Origin: Nitrospirota bacterium
Lineage (GTDB): Bacteria > Nitrospirota > Thermodesulfovibrionia > Thermodesulfovibrionales > UBA1546
DNA: 64,000 nt
Assembly: GCA_009773185.1 (NCBI GenBank)
Contig: WPIF01000006.1
Coordinates: forward strand, 103,260 to 167,259
Direction of reading: 5' to 3'
Position numbers and translations under genes: made by a program. The notes under the pieces were generated by a model. It saw only the letters and a program-made list of their open reading frames with translations. It had not been told where the DNA came from and did not search any database. The number at the start of each line of letters is the position of its first letter. The stretch's first letter is position 1. Of this stretch, positions 1 to 10,096 are shown piece by piece.

Positions 1-676
1 CAACCCTGACATCAAAATTTCCATCCGCGATTTCTTTTACTCCATTCTTAAGACTGTTTGTGGGATTAATTACGTCATATCTTGCATAAAATATAATGAA
101 GACTGTAGTGATGAAAAATAAGCCGAATGTATAGAACCTGAATGCATTGAAGTCTTCTACTTTTGCTTTATGTTCAGCCTCTAAAAGTCCGACAAACCGG
201 TTTATGCCATATGCGTAGTTCTGGATCCCCACATTGTATTTGTCAAGTAATGCCCCGGTCCTTTTCCCGTGAAGTTTAGCGATCTCTAAAAGCAGAGGCT
301 TTAAAGTATTATTCCACTCGTCAAGGAAACCATCAAACATCATTATCTCATCTTTATTCTTAAGCGCCCTGATCCCAAGTTCGCTGTTTCCATTTTTTAT
401 ATTGGCAGCTATTCTTTCATACATATTTATCTCATTGCCAAGTTCTGCAGTAAGAGATTCTTTTAATCCAGGGTCTGCTGTCTTGATTATTCTATTAATT
501 ATCCATGTCATTTCAAAGGAACGGGATCTCAGGCTCCCGGCAAGATTTATCCTTAAGGAATTATCACTAATTTGATTTGTAAAGATAAAAGTGGCAGTGA
601 TATAGATGGCGATAAAGGAAAGCATTATAATACCCATGAAAATAAGTTTTGCCGTAAGGGATTTGAATTTAAGCAT
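1..676 (-). CDS. Sensor histidine kinase, N-terminal part (cut by window edge)
   Basis: Open frame that runs off the window at base 1; about 225 residues are visible. It starts MLKFKSLTAKLIFMGIIMLS, giving a membrane helix at about residues 10-30, then an extracytoplasmic helical region rich in hydrophobic heptads that resembles NarX/PilJ-type sensor domains (a resemblance, not a proven assignment). A second membrane helix follows at about 185-205, and the start of a HAMP linker is seen at the end (NPTNSLKNGVKEIADGNF). The kinase core lies outside the window. It is preceded on the same strand, 71 bases away, by an NtrC-family regulator gene, so the two probably form a two-component pair. The start codon follows a weak GGAAG ribosome-binding site. 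Confidence 0.75.
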   Translation of the reverse strand, partial: MLKFKSLTAKLIFMGIIMLSFIAIYITATFIFTNQISDNSLRINLAGSLRSRSFEMTWIINRIIKTADPGLKESLTAELGNEINMYERIAANIKNGNSELGIRALKNKDEIMMFDGFLDEWNNTLKPLLLEIAKLHGKRTGALLDKYNVGIQNYAYGINRFVGLLEAEHKAKVEDFNAFRFYTFGLFFITTVFIIFYARYDVINPTNSLKNGVKEIADGNFDVRV

Positions 677-747
677 TTTTTATCTTCCCGGTTTTTTCGC
701 TGCGCTATAACGTCTGAATCCGCTGCTTAAAGATATCCTGACTTTGT

Positions 748-2079
748 TCATTCTTTTATCCCGTAACCCATCAGCTTCCGATAAAGAGTTTTCGGGTCGA
801 TACCGAGTATCTCTGCTGCTCTTCCTCTTTGTCCGCCGGCTTCCCTGAGGATTTTGAGGATATGATTTTTTTCGATGTCTTCAAGCCGGATGCCTGAAGC
901 TCTATTGCCAGTTTTCAGGTCTGCGGGCAGGTCTTCACGGGTTATTGTATCGGCCTTTGACAGCAATAGAGTCCTGTGTAACACGTTCTGAAGCTCCCTG
1001 ACATTTCCGGGCCATGAATATTCAGAGATGGCGTCCAATGCGTCCTTGCTGAACTTTTTATGCTTGAAGGCAGGATTGTTCTCTCTGAAGTGTGCAATAA
1101 GCAAAGGGATATCCTCTTTCCTTTCCCTTAAAGGGGGGATATGAATGGTTAACGCACTTATACGATAATAGAGGTCATGCCTGAACCTGCCTTCTTCAGT
1201 CTCTGTTTTAATATCCTTGTTTGTGGCAAATACAAACTTTACATCAACTTTCATTTCTCTTGTCCCGCCAACCCTGAAAAAACTTTTTGTCTCGATGACG
1301 CGCAGCAATTTTATCTGAAGCTGCAGCGGCAGGTCGCCAATCTCATCAAGGAAAAGGGTCCCGCCATCAGCTATTTCCAGTAATCCTAATTTTTTTTCGT
1401 ATGCTCCTGTGAATGACCCCTTTTCATGCCCGAACAGTTCGCTTTCAATTATGTTTTCCGGGATTGCCCCGCAGTTGATTGGGATATAGGGTTTTTCAGC
1501 TCTTTCCGATGCATCATGGATGGCCCTTGCTATCAGCTCTTTGCCAACACCGCTCTCGCCGTAAATAAGCACCGGAGAATCAGGGATTGCAACCTTTTTG
1601 ACAGTCTCAAGAATCTCTGTCATTAAAGTGTTCTTTGTTATGATGTTCTTTTGCCTGAATTGTCTTTTTATCTGTGTCTTGAGCAGCAGGTTTTCGGTGC
1701 GGAGTTTTTTCTTCTCATGCGCTTTTTCAATGACGGCTTTAAGTTCTTCAATCTTGAATGGTTTCGTAAGATAATCATAGGCTCCCAGTTTCATGGCCTC
1801 AACAGCCGTAGACACGATTCCAACGCCTGTAAGGATTACCACTTCGGGTGGTATTTCAAAAGTTTTTATTTTTTTCAGGACTTCCATCCCGCCGACTTCC
1901 GGCATATTTAAATCAAGCAGCAGGACATCGTATTCTTCTTTTTCAAGAAGGTCTTTTGCCTTAATGGCGCTGTCAGTTCCGGTAACATCAAAGCCCTCAT
2001 CCGAGAGTGTGGCCATAAGAACCTCTCTGAAGTTTTTTTCATCGTCTGCAATTAATATTCTGACCGGTGAATTTTTCAT
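748..2079 (-). CDS. NtrC-family sigma-54-dependent response regulator
   Basis: A 443-residue transcription activator of standard three-domain build. The N-terminal receiver has the acidic pair D12-D13, phospho-acceptor D56 in LLLDLNMP, and the conserved Lys in LTKPFK. The central AAA+ domain has Walker A GESGVGKE, the sigma-54 contact loop GSFTGA and Walker [13 protein letters not shown]. The C-terminal Fis-type helix-turn-helix is around [18 protein letters not shown]. It is expected to remodel sigma-54 polymerase in response to the kinase encoded just downstream. The matching sigma factor gene, rpoN, is in this window at about 14.2 kb. The genes it regulates cannot be told from the sequence. 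Confidence 0.95.
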   Translation of the reverse strand: MKNSPVRILIADDEKNFREVLMATLSDEGFDVTGTDSAIKAKDLLEKEEYDVLLLDLNMPEVGGMEVLKKIKTFEIPPEVVILTGVGIVSTAVEAMKLGAYDYLTKPFKIEELKAVIEKAHEKKKLRTENLLLKTQIKRQFRQKNIITKNTLMTEILETVKKVAIPDSPVLIYGESGVGKELIARAIHDASERAEKPYIPINCGAIPENIIESELFGHEKGSFTGAYEKKLGLLEIADGGTLFLDEIGDLPLQLQIKLLRVIETKSFFRVGGTREMKVDVKFVFATNKDIKTETEEGRFRHDLYYRISALTIHIPPLRERKEDIPLLIAHFRENNPAFKHKKFSKDALDAISEYSWPGNVRELQNVLHRTLLLSKADTITREDLPADLKTGNRASGIRLEDIEKNHILKILREAGGQRGRAAEILGIDPKTLYRKLMGYGIKE

Positions 2080-2253
2080 TATGTTATAAGGTGTAAATTC
2101 GATGTGATGGATTTAAGCATCTCTTTTTTTATGTCTACCTAACAATTATAGCAGAAAATTTTATGGTAAAACCCAATGTTTTTAGGTGGCAATTTATGCT
2201 ACAATATCATGTTTTTCCGAATATCACGCGATTATTGTTTAAAGGGGAGAGAA

Positions 2254-4662
2254 ATGGCGAAGGTTCCAATAAGTATTGAAGAGGAGATGAAGGTCTCCTA
2301 TCTGGATTACGCTATGAGCGTAATAATTGGCAGGGCACTGCCTGACATAAGAGACGGGCTTAAACCTGTTCAGAGAAGGATACTCTATGCAATGTTCAAG
2401 GAGGGCCTTCTTTCGAGCAAAAAATATTCAAAGTGCGCCGGTGTTGTTGGTGAGGTTTTAAAGAAATACCATCCGCACGGTGATAACGCTGTATACGATG
2501 CACTCGTAAGGCTTGCGCAGGATTTCAATATGCGTTATCCATTGATAGACGGTCAGGGTAATTTTGGCTCTATTGACGGAGACCCCGCTGCTGCATACCG
2601 TTATACCGAGGCAAGGCTCGCAAAGATTGCAGAAGACCTGCTCGCTGACATTGACAAAGAGACGGTTGATTTTATATCCAATTTTGATGAGACAACAGAG
2701 GAGCCCCTGGTGCTTCCGTCACGGGTGCCGAATCTTATAATTAACGGCTCTGCGGGAATCGCTGTTGGAATGGCAACGAATATACCTCCTCATAATCTGG
2801 GAGAGATAACGGATGGCCTTGTTATGCTCCTTGATAATCCTGAGACAGCAATCAATGACCTTATGGGTGTAATAAAGGGCCCTGATTTTCCGACAGGAGG
2901 GATAATCCATGGCGCGGAAGGGATTGTTGATGCATATACCACAGGCAGGGGGCTTATCAAGGTAAGGGCCAAGGCAAGGATAGAGCAGGAGTACCGCGGT
3001 GGAGAGAATATCATAATCACAGAACTCCCTTATCAGGTAAACAAGGCAAGGCTTATAGAAAAGATTGCCGAGCTTGTGAGAGAAAAGAAAATAGAAGGGA
3101 TATCTGAGATAAGGGATGAATCAGACAGAGACGGCATAAGAGCTGTGCTTGAGCTTAAGAGGGGTGAGATGGCAGAGGTTGTTCTTAATAACCTTTATAA
3201 ACATACCCAGATGGAATCGACATTCGGAATTATAATGCTTGCCATTATCAATAGTCAGCCTCAGGTTCTGCCTCTGAAGAAGATGCTCAGCCATTTCCTG
3301 CAGCACAGGCGGGATGTTGTTATAAGAAGGACCAGGTTTGAACTCAGAAAGGCAGATGAGAGGGCGCATATATTAGAAGGGCTGAAGATAGCGCTTGATT
3401 ATCTTGACGCGATTATTGCCTTAATAAGGAAAGCAAAGACCCCCGAGGAGGCAAGGCTTGGATTGGTAAAGGACTACCCTCTGTCAGAGCTTCAGGCCCA
3501 GGCAATACTCGATATGAAACTGCAGAGGCTGACAGGACTTGAACGCGAAAAGATAATAACTGAATACACTGAGATATTAAAAGAGATAGAAAGGCTTAAG
3601 GCAATACTCGGAAGCGATGCGCTTGTATCGAAGATAATCAGGAATGAGCTTATCGAGATAAAGGAAAAATACGCTGACGACAGAAGGACCGAGATTGCCA
3701 CTGCGACAAAGGAGATTACCATAGAAGACCTGATAACAGAAGAGGACATGGTAATAACGATCTCTCATCAGGGTTATATAAAGAGGAATCCGTTGTCTGC
3801 ATACAGAAGCCAGCGCAGAGGAGGGAAGGGCCTCATAGGGATGGAGACAAAGGAAGAGGATTTTGTTGAACAGCTCTTTATCGGTTCGACACATGACTAT
3901 ATGCTCTTCTTTTCCAATCTCGGGCGCTTATACTGGTTGAAGGTATACCAGATTCCGGAGGCAGGCCGTACTGCAAAAGGCAAGGCGCTTGTGAATCTCC
4001 TCCAGCTCTCGGAGGGAGAGAGGATTACAACAGCCCTGCCGATCAGGGATTTTAAAGAGGCATTTCTTGTGATGTTTACAAAAAATGGTACGGTAAAAAA
4101 GACTGCGCTTGAAGAATACAGCAACCCGCGCGGCAAGGGAATAATAGCTATTACAATTGAAGAAGGCGATGAACTGATAGTGGTAAAAAAGACCGATGGC
4201 AAGAGTGACCTGATTATCGGCACCAAGGACGGCCTTTCGATACGGTTTAATGAAGAGGATGTCCGTGATATGGGCCGGACAGCCAAAGGTGTTATAGGCA
4301 TACGTCTTGTGAAAGGCGATGAGGTGGTATCAGCAGAGGTTGCAGAAGAACGAACCTATCTTCTCACCGTTACCGAAAAGGGGCTGGGCAAAAGAACCAA
4401 GATAGAAGAGTATCGTGTCCAGGGCAGGGGCGGAAAAGGTGTAATATCAATAAAGACCATAGAAAAAGGCGGGAAGGCAATCGGACTTATTCAGGTGCGG
4501 GATGAGGATGAGATAATTATGATCACCAATTCAGGCAAGCTTATCAGGACGACCGCAGACAACATATCCCTTCAGGGCAGGAATACGCAGGGTGTAAAGC
4601 TTATGGATGTTGATGCAGAGGATAAGATTGTAAGCATGAGCAAGGTAGTTGAGAAGGACTAA
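2254..4662 (+). CDS. gyrA: DNA gyrase subunit A
   Basis: The breakage-reunion subunit of DNA gyrase, 802 residues, close to the usual 800-875. The frame is open further upstream, but I chose the ATG after AAAGGGGAGAG because the protein then starts [20 protein letters not shown] as in other GyrA proteins. The catalytic tyrosine is Y117 in [11 protein letters not shown]. The C-terminal beta-pinwheel contains the GyrA box QRRGGKG, which separates it from topoisomerase IV ParC. In the quinolone-resistance region the motif is [10 protein letters not shown], with Asn where E. coli has Ser83. It is divergent from the NtrC-type gene; a -10-like TACAAT lies at 2200-2205. It is followed 5 bases later by the PASTA gene, probably in one transcript. 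Confidence 0.97.
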   Translation: MAKVPISIEEEMKVSYLDYAMSVIIGRALPDIRDGLKPVQRRILYAMFKEGLLSSKKYSKCAGVVGEVLKKYHPHGDNAVYDALVRLAQDFNMRYPLIDGQGNFGSIDGDPAAAYRYTEARLAKIAEDLLADIDKETVDFISNFDETTEEPLVLPSRVPNLIINGSAGIAVGMATNIPPHNLGEITDGLVMLLDNPETAINDLMGVIKGPDFPTGGIIHGAEGIVDAYTTGRGLIKVRAKARIEQEYRGGENIIITELPYQVNKARLIEKIAELVREKKIEGISEIRDESDRDGIRAVLELKRGEMAEVVLNNLYKHTQMESTFGIIMLAIINSQPQVLPLKKMLSHFLQHRRDVVIRRTRFELRKADERAHILEGLKIALDYLDAIIALIRKAKTPEEARLGLVKDYPLSELQAQAILDMKLQRLTGLEREKIITEYTEILKEIERLKAILGSDALVSKIIRNELIEIKEKYADDRRTEIATATKEITIEDLITEEDMVITISHQGYIKRNPLSAYRSQRRGGKGLIGMETKEEDFVEQLFIGSTHDYMLFFSNLGRLYWLKVYQIPEAGRTAKGKALVNLLQLSEGERITTALPIRDFKEAFLVMFTKNGTVKKTALEEYSNPRGKGIIAITIEEGDELIVVKKTDGKSDLIIGTKDGLSIRFNEEDVRDMGRTAKGVIGIRLVKGDEVVSAEVAEERTYLLTVTEKGLGKRTKIEEYRVQGRGGKGVISIKTIEKGGKAIGLIQVRDEDEIIMITNSGKLIRTTADNISLQGRNTQGVKLMDVDAEDKIVSMSKVVEKD

Positions 4663-4667
4663 CTGAT

Positions 4668-5366
4668 TTGCAGAAAGCCGTAAGCAAAATAATAAAGGTC
4701 CCTCTGTATATTTTTGGTTTTGTGCTTCTCGGGTTACTCTTTGCGTATTTGACATTCAAGCTGATGAGCTTCAGCAGGACAGTGGATGTCCCTGACCTTT
4801 CCGGTAAAAACCTTGTTGAGGCAAACGAGATTCTAAGCAAGAAGGGCCTTAACCTCAAGATAGAAGGCGAAGAATATGATCCTTCAATAGCCGGTGGATA
4901 TATACTGAGGCAGGATGTGCCTGCCGGAAGCGGGGTTAAAGAACAGAGGAGGATAAAGGTTATACTCAGCAAAGGCCCGAGGGTTCAGACAATTCCCTCG
5001 GTGATTGGAGAGTCTGCGGACAAGGCTGAATCCATCCTTTTACAAAATGGGTTAAAGGTAGCAAAGATCATCCGTGTCCATTCAGGCACAGATGAAAGGG
5101 ATAAGGTAATCTCACAGAAACCTGGCCCTGACGAAAAGATTGCTGAAAAAGTTACGCTTATTGTCAGTGCAGGGCCTTATGAGGTTATTTATTATTGCCC
5201 TGATTTTCAGGGAAAGACGCCGGAAGAGGCCCGGCAGCTTGCGGAAAAACTTGGGCTGAAACTTAATATTACCGGTTCCGGCGAAAAGGTAAAATCACAA
5301 AGGCCGAAGGCCGGCAGCCAGACCAGGGCAGGGGATATAATAAACCTTGAGATGGGACAGGAGTAA
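4668..5366 (+). CDS. Membrane-anchored PASTA-domain protein
   Basis: A 232-residue protein starting at TTG 5 bases after the gyrA stop, so probably co-translated. It has one N-terminal membrane helix (about residues 12-32, LYIFGFVLLGLLFAYLTFKL) followed by three PASTA repeats at roughly 38-105, 106-172 and 173-232, each with the VPDL.G....A...L pattern. PASTA repeats in general bind peptidoglycan fragments. Here no kinase or transpeptidase domain is attached, so it may be a cell-wall sensing or scaffolding protein in the periplasm. Its neighbour rpe is displaced by an accessory islet at 5.4-7.7 kb. Confidence 0.85.
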   Translation: MQKAVSKIIKVPLYIFGFVLLGLLFAYLTFKLMSFSRTVDVPDLSGKNLVEANEILSKKGLNLKIEGEEYDPSIAGGYILRQDVPAGSGVKEQRRIKVILSKGPRVQTIPSVIGESADKAESILLQNGLKVAKIIRVHSGTDERDKVISQKPGPDEKIAEKVTLIVSAGPYEVIYYCPDFQGKTPEEARQLAEKLGLKLNITGSGEKVKSQRPKAGSQTRAGDIINLEMGQE

Positions 5367-5385
5367 AAAACTCCAATGTTTTCAA

Positions 5386-5475
5386 AACGGCGGTTTTGGA
5401 AGATGGGAATTCATAGAGATAACAGACCCGTGGAATGTTAAAAATACAATAAGGGAGTATTTACAAAAGCGTTAA
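5386..5475 (+). pseudogene. Possible gene remnant upstream of the YhcG-type nuclease gene
   Basis: A short open stretch ending in TAA at 5473-5475 encodes a protein-like tail, GRWEFIEITDPWNVKNTIRE followed by YLQKR. It has no plausible start of its own, and I do not recognise the family. It ends one base before the start codon of the YhcG-type gene. It could be the 3' end of a gene lost when the islet was inserted or rearranged, or simply chance coding. Confidence is low. Confidence 0.25.
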
Positions 5476-5476
5476 T

Positions 5477-6535
5477 ATGCAAAAGCATGTAAAAAGCTCA
5501 AAGGCAGTGGCATCAATATATAGCCGCATCAGGGAAATTCTTGAAACTGCGAGGAGTAGCGCATACCGTGCCGTAAATTTTGCGATGGTCCAGGCATACT
5601 GGCATATAGGCAGTGTTATTGTCGAAGAAGAACAGCAGGGGAAAAAGAAGGCTGATTACGGCACAAAGCTTATTAATGAATTATCCTTGAAATTATCTAA
5701 AGATTTTGGCTCGGGTTTTTCCGCTCAGAGTTTGTGGAATATGCGACAATTTTACCTGTATTTTCCAATTCTCTCCGCAGTGCGGAGAGAATTGTCCTGG
5801 ACACATTATAAAATACTGTTAAGAGTTGACAAACAAAACGCCAGAGATTTTTATTTAGAGGAATGTGCAAAATCCAACTGGAGCACAAGACAGCTTGAAC
5901 GGCAGGTCTATTCATTTTACTACGAGCGCCTTCTGGCAAGTAAAAACAGGCTCCCCGTAAAGCGTGAAGCAGATAAAAGAGCTAAGCAATTAAAATCTGC
6001 CCCGGAAGAACAAATCAAAGATCCGTATGTCTTAGAGTTTTTGGGGTTGCAGGAGATGCCTCATTTGCGAGAAAGCCAGATCGAGCAGGCTCTTGTTGAT
6101 CATCTGCAAAAATTTCTTTTGGAGCTGGGACGCGGTTTTTCTTTTGTTGCAAGACAGATGCGCATATCTACCGAAACACAGCATTTTTATGTTGACCTTG
6201 TTTTTTATAATTATCTTCTGAAGTGTTTTGTTATCATTGACCTTAAAACTGGTAAATTGACGCATCAGGATATTGGCCAGATGGATATGTATTTTCGTAT
6301 TTTTGAGGACAAAATGAAACAGCCCGGGGACAATCCTACAATTGGGATAATCCTTTGCACAGAGAAAGATGAAACTATTGTCAAGTATTCCATACTTAAA
6401 GGGAATAAGAAATTATTTGCCTCAAAATATAAGCTTTACCTGCCTACTGAAAAAGAATTGAAAGAGGAACTGGAACGAGAAAAAAGGATGCTCGGAATGG
6501 AACTTAAACTGTTAAAATCAAAAGGCAAGAAATAA
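5477..6535 (+). CDS. YhcG-type PDDEXK nuclease family protein (DUF1016)
   Basis: A 352-residue protein with the two-part structure of the YhcG/DUF1016 family: an N-terminal helical DUF1016_N region (about residues 15-160, including the conserved block FSAQSLWNMRQFYLYFP) and a C-terminal PDDEXK nuclease fold (about 190-340). Candidate catalytic acids are the Asp of FYVDLVFYN and the Asp and Lys of VIIDLKTGK. Members occur in accessory islands, often near restriction-modification genes, and are presumed nucleases; the precise role is unsettled. There is no good ribosome-binding site, and the start directly follows the remnant frame upstream. It is followed by a SIR2-like gene. The pair separates two housekeeping genes, which suggests acquisition by transfer. 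Confidence 0.88.
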   Translation: MQKHVKSSKAVASIYSRIREILETARSSAYRAVNFAMVQAYWHIGSVIVEEEQQGKKKADYGTKLINELSLKLSKDFGSGFSAQSLWNMRQFYLYFPILSAVRRELSWTHYKILLRVDKQNARDFYLEECAKSNWSTRQLERQVYSFYYERLLASKNRLPVKREADKRAKQLKSAPEEQIKDPYVLEFLGLQEMPHLRESQIEQALVDHLQKFLLELGRGFSFVARQMRISTETQHFYVDLVFYNYLLKCFVIIDLKTGKLTHQDIGQMDMYFRIFEDKMKQPGDNPTIGIILCTEKDETIVKYSILKGNKKLFASKYKLYLPTEKELKEELEREKRMLGMELKLLKSKGKK

Positions 6536-6634
6536 GAGGGCAGATTAATATGGCAAAGAAAAACGCATCGCCGTCAAGGTAATTGTCCATAGAGGGAATG
6601 AGATTATGGTGGTGAGGGAGATAGAATAAGATTT

Positions 6635-7645
6635 ATGTCTTTGACTTTTGAAACTAATAAACACGTTCTTCTAACTGGCTCAGGATTCACCCGAAATTTC
6701 GGAGGTTTTTTGGCTAATGAAATGTGGGCATGGATTTTTAACGATCCGAAAATCGGGGTACAGCCTAAGCTCAACAACCTGCTAAAGAACGATTTTGACT
6801 ATGAATCGGTCTACTACAAAGTTACTGACGGCAATGACTTTAATGAAGATGAAAAAAGGGCGATTACCGAAGCAATTCATAATGCATATAAAAAATTGGA
6901 TGACAAAATAAAAGACTATTACTCTCTCGGCACAAGGCAACCTGTGAACATCTCCGATGTTTGTAAATTCATCGATAGATTTTCCGGTATTCCTGCAATC
7001 ACGGGCAACAATAATACCAAAGGATTTTTCTTTACGCTCAATCAGGATTTACTAATTGAAAGGTATTTTAGTAGTTCAAATATGCCTGCTCTTTATGTAA
7101 ACCAGCCTACTATTCAAATTTATCAGAATAAAGATTATCAAGAAAGCACTTGTTCCGTAACATTGGCTTTAGCTGCTGACATGGAGAAAACAAACCCGTT
7201 ATCATCATCAAAATTCTTTTACGTCAAGGTACATGGCTCTTGGAACTGGTATAGTTCGGACGGTGTGAGGAAAATGGTTATTGGCAGAAATAAGCTAAAC
7301 CAAATAAATACTGAACCTATTCTTACGGAATATTCCGATATTTTTAGAGAAGTATTGTCATCGGGCAATATTAGACTTTTTGTGATAGACTATGGATTTG
7401 GCGATGAACATATAAACCAGGTTATTGCAGATGCTGTAGAGCAAAACAGCTTGAAACTGTATGTCCTTAACCCTGCCGATCCTGCCGCGTTTAGAGATGG
7501 CCTGTGCAAAAGACCCTTTGGGCAAACACTTTTCAGTGGGCTTGTTGGATATTACCCTTTTGATCTGTCAACTGTGTTCCCCGGAAGCGGTGGCTCCACA
7601 AAAGAATACGAATTGATCCATGGACATTTTTTTAATGCCATATGA
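6635..7645 (+). CDS. SIR2-like domain protein, candidate defence NADase
   Basis: A 336-residue protein with hallmarks of the SIR2_2-like family: a nucleotide-binding start (LLTGSGFTRNFGG, residues about 12-24), FTLNQDLLIERYF, KVHGSWNW near the middle, and VIDYGFGDEHIN near the end. Such domains often cleave NAD+ in anti-phage systems such as Thoeris and DSR. That function is inferred here from family and context. No membrane segment or extra effector domain is visible. It lies about 100 bases after the YhcG-type gene on the same strand. The gap holds a tiny frameshifted coding-like stretch (about 6551-6631, ending VHRGNEIMVVREIE) that I cannot assign. Confidence 0.75.
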   Translation: MSLTFETNKHVLLTGSGFTRNFGGFLANEMWAWIFNDPKIGVQPKLNNLLKNDFDYESVYYKVTDGNDFNEDEKRAITEAIHNAYKKLDDKIKDYYSLGTRQPVNISDVCKFIDRFSGIPAITGNNNTKGFFFTLNQDLLIERYFSSSNMPALYVNQPTIQIYQNKDYQESTCSVTLALAADMEKTNPLSSSKFFYVKVHGSWNWYSSDGVRKMVIGRNKLNQINTEPILTEYSDIFREVLSSGNIRLFVIDYGFGDEHINQVIADAVEQNSLKLYVLNPADPAAFRDGLCKRPFGQTLFSGLVGYYPFDLSTVFPGSGGSTKEYELIHGHFFNAI

Positions 7646-7729
7646 AATCACTTGTTGTGACGAACCAATCCTGCAATCCCTGCTCGGATATTTGGTAAGA
7701 TATAAACAAGGAATCTGAAGGAGGATAAA

Positions 7730-8383
7730 ATGATAAAAATTGCTCCGTCAATACTTTCGGCTGATTTTATGAGGCTGGGTGAGGAAATAAAGGCTGCAGA
7801 GGCGGCAGGTATTGATTTGTTTCATATTGATATTATGGACGGCCATTTTGTACCCAATATGACCATCGGGCCTTCTATTGTTGAGGCAATAAATAAAATA
7901 ACAGATGTTCCGCTTGATGTGCATCTGATGATAGAAGAGCCTGATAAATATGTAAAAGATTTCATAAATGCCGGCGCAGATTATCTGGCAGTGCATATCG
8001 AGGCCTCGGTGCATGCGCACAGGACCGTGCAGGTGATAAAAGAAAGCGGCATAAAGGCAGGTATTGCGCTTAATCCTGCGACTCCTGCCTGTAGTCTCGA
8101 CCATATTCTTCAGGACCTTGATTTTGTTGTTCTTATGTCTGTTAATCCCGGATTCGGAGGCCAGAGTTTTATCCCGCAGTCCATGGACAAGATTAAGATT
8201 CTAAAGAAGCTGATACAGGAAAGGGGACTGTCAACCTTAATCGAGGTTGATGGTGGAGTAAAGCCTGATAACGCAAGACAGGTTGCTGATGCCGGCGCAG
8301 ACATGCTTGTAATGGGTTCAGCGTTTTTTAGCTCTAAAGACTATGGTACTCTAACAAAAAAATTGCGTGAAGTCCTTAAATAG
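7730..8383 (+). CDS. rpe: Ribulose-phosphate 3-epimerase
   Basis: Interconverts ribulose 5-phosphate and xylulose 5-phosphate in the pentose phosphate pathway. The 217 residues match the usual length. The TIM-barrel landmarks are present: IAPSILSADF at the start, the metal-binding HIDIMDGHFVPN, HLMIEEP, MSVNPGFGGQ, and the phosphate-binding EVDGGV...GADMLVMGSAFF at the end. A strong AAGGAGG site precedes the ATG. The TPR gene follows 17 bases later on the same strand. Confidence 0.97.
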   Translation: MIKIAPSILSADFMRLGEEIKAAEAAGIDLFHIDIMDGHFVPNMTIGPSIVEAINKITDVPLDVHLMIEEPDKYVKDFINAGADYLAVHIEASVHAHRTVQVIKESGIKAGIALNPATPACSLDHILQDLDFVVLMSVNPGFGGQSFIPQSMDKIKILKKLIQERGLSTLIEVDGGVKPDNARQVADAGADMLVMGSAFFSSKDYGTLTKKLREVLK

Positions 8384-8400
8384 AAAGGCAGGATATAGCT

Positions 8401-9477
8401 TTGACAACTAATGCAGACAGGCTTTTTAACCGAGCAGAGGAATTAAAGAACAAGGCCGAATACAATGATGCCTTGCTGCTTTTCGCTAAGGCCATCAAGA
8501 CATATAAAAATGACAGGGAAGGTATTCTTAACTGCCTTATGTCAATAGGCGATACATGCCGCATGACAGGTAATTTTAAGCTTGCAGAGGGAAGTTATTC
8601 CAGGGCAATAAAATTAAGTGAAAAGATGAAGGATAAGGTAACCATGGCGGATGCAGCAGCCGGGCTTGGCCTTTCGCTGAGGGCGCTTGGCAGATGGAAA
8701 GAAGCGATAACCCTGTTTTCCAAAGCAAAAAGATTTTATATGAGAAGCAAGGATGAACACGGCATGGCATTTGTGTTTTGGGCTGAAGGAGGCGCGTATC
8801 GCGTTAAGGGAGACATATCAGGCGCGATTAAGTCATTCAAAAAATCATTTGAGCTTTTCAGCGCAATGAAATATAAGCCCGGAGCCGGATACAGTCTCTG
8901 CGGACTGGGAGGCACGTGCAGGGTCGCAGGGTTATTCAAGGATTCATTGAAATATTATACAGCTGCCAACAGGCTTTTTGCCGGATTGAAGGATCCCTTT
9001 GGCATTGCATATTCTCACTGCGGAATTGGCAATGCCTTAAGGATGAGAGGTGACTATGCAGGCGCTCAGGCAAACTTCAAAAAGGCGACGGCGCTTTACA
9101 GGAAAATAGGCGACATTGTAAGTTACTCATATACGCTCTGGAGTCTTGGCAAGACATGCACCATGCTCGGTAAACCTGATAAGGCAATGGAGTATTTTGA
9201 GCAATCATACAGGCTTTTCAAAAAGACAAAAGACCCGAGGGGGATCATATACTGCAGGCTGGGCATGGGCGAGGTGGAATTTCTCCGGGGGAAACTGTTG
9301 TCTGCCCGAAGAGACTTTGAATCTGCACTCAGAGATTCAATGGCCAATAAGTTCGCTGTTGAGGCTTGTCATTCAAAGACACTTTTGTCATTTATGGGTG
9401 GAAAGATTGATAACAGATGTTATAATAGACTTGGATTAAAGCTGAGATTCCGGACAATACCTTTTAATATTCCTTAA
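8401..9477 (+). CDS. TPR-repeat protein
   Basis: A 358-residue protein built almost wholly of tetratricopeptide repeats of about 40 residues (for example AEGSYSRAIKLSEKMKD, AIKSFKKSFELF, AQANFKKATALYRKIGD, AMEYFEQSYRLFKKTKD). It has no signal peptide, membrane helix or catalytic domain, so a cytoplasmic protein-binding scaffold is likely. Some repeats carry conserved glycine and cysteine positions (GMGE, CGLGG, CGIGN) between helices. The start is TTG, since the nearby ATG is out of frame. It probably shares a transcript with rpe. Its partner is unknown. Confidence 0.8.
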   Translation: MTTNADRLFNRAEELKNKAEYNDALLLFAKAIKTYKNDREGILNCLMSIGDTCRMTGNFKLAEGSYSRAIKLSEKMKDKVTMADAAAGLGLSLRALGRWKEAITLFSKAKRFYMRSKDEHGMAFVFWAEGGAYRVKGDISGAIKSFKKSFELFSAMKYKPGAGYSLCGLGGTCRVAGLFKDSLKYYTAANRLFAGLKDPFGIAYSHCGIGNALRMRGDYAGAQANFKKATALYRKIGDIVSYSYTLWSLGKTCTMLGKPDKAMEYFEQSYRLFKKTKDPRGIIYCRLGMGEVEFLRGKLLSARRDFESALRDSMANKFAVEACHSKTLLSFMGGKIDNRCYNRLGLKLRFRTIPFNIP

Positions 9478-9489
9478 AACAAAAAGGCT

Positions 9490-9524
9490 AAGGTTGAGGT
9501 TGAGAATTTCTCAGTCTTAACCTT
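9490..9524. repeat. 16-bp hairpin between the TPR gene and pgsA
   Basis: AAGGTTGAGGTTGAGA pairs with TCTCAGTCTTAACCTT across a 3-base loop, using some G-U pairs. There is no clear T run after it, so it could be a weak terminator, an RNA-stabilising hairpin or one of the short dispersed repeats common in this window. Confidence 0.55.
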
Positions 9525-9556
9525 AATCTCAACCTGATTTTCTAATGGGGGCGAAT

Positions 9557-10096
9557 ATGGGAGTTCTCAATCTCCCTAATACAATTACTATAGCGAGGAT
9601 AGTTATAATTCCTCTTTTCATAACGGCAGTCATATACAAGAGGTATGATTATGCGCTATATCTGTTTGTTGTTGCTGCCCTGACAGATACACTCGACGGG
9701 CTTATCGCAAGACTTACAAATCAGAAAACAGTCTTCGGCACATTTCTTGACCCTCTGGCAGACAAGTTTCTTCTTGTAACGTCTTTTATACTTTTTTCCA
9801 TGAACGGATGGTTGCCGAAATGGCTGACTATAACAGTAATAAGCAGGGATATTATTGTGATAATAGGGTGGGTGCTTATTTACCTTACAACACATATATC
9901 GAATGTTCAGCCTACGCTTACGGGCAAGGCCGCAATAGCAATGCAGCTTATAGTTTTATGCTATGTGCTTCTTACGGTGAATATTGTATCACTTCCAAAG
10001 ATGCCTGACGTGCTAATACTGGCAACTGCAGCGCTGACGATAATTTCAGGTTTACATTACATATACAGGGGTTTAAAATTGACACATGCACAATAG
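9557..10096 (+). CDS. pgsA: CDP-diacylglycerol-glycerol-3-phosphate 3-phosphatidyltransferase
   Basis: An integral membrane enzyme making phosphatidylglycerol phosphate from CDP-diacylglycerol and glycerol 3-phosphate. The 179-residue product has the complete CDP-alcohol phosphotransferase signature, DG-x2-AR-x8-G-x3-D-x3-D, in DGLIARLTNQKTVFGTFLD followed by PLAD. About five membrane helices are visible. I chose the ATG at 9557 over the in-frame ATG four codons upstream, because GGGGGCG sits at ribosome-binding distance before it and the protein then starts MGVLNLPNTITIARI as is typical. It overlaps the next gene by 11 bases. Confidence 0.92.
   Translation: MGVLNLPNTITIARIVIIPLFITAVIYKRYDYALYLFVVAALTDTLDGLIARLTNQKTVFGTFLDPLADKFLLVTSFILFSMNGWLPKWLTITVISRDIIVIIGWVLIYLTTHISNVQPTLTGKAAIAMQLIVLCYVLLTVNIVSLPKMPDVLILATAALTIISGLHYIYRGLKLTHAQ

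Noticed and set aside
2176..2253. Longer N-terminus for GyrA.
   Set aside because: The extra 26 codons overlap the probable promoter and have no ribosome-binding site; family members start at MAKVPI-like positions.
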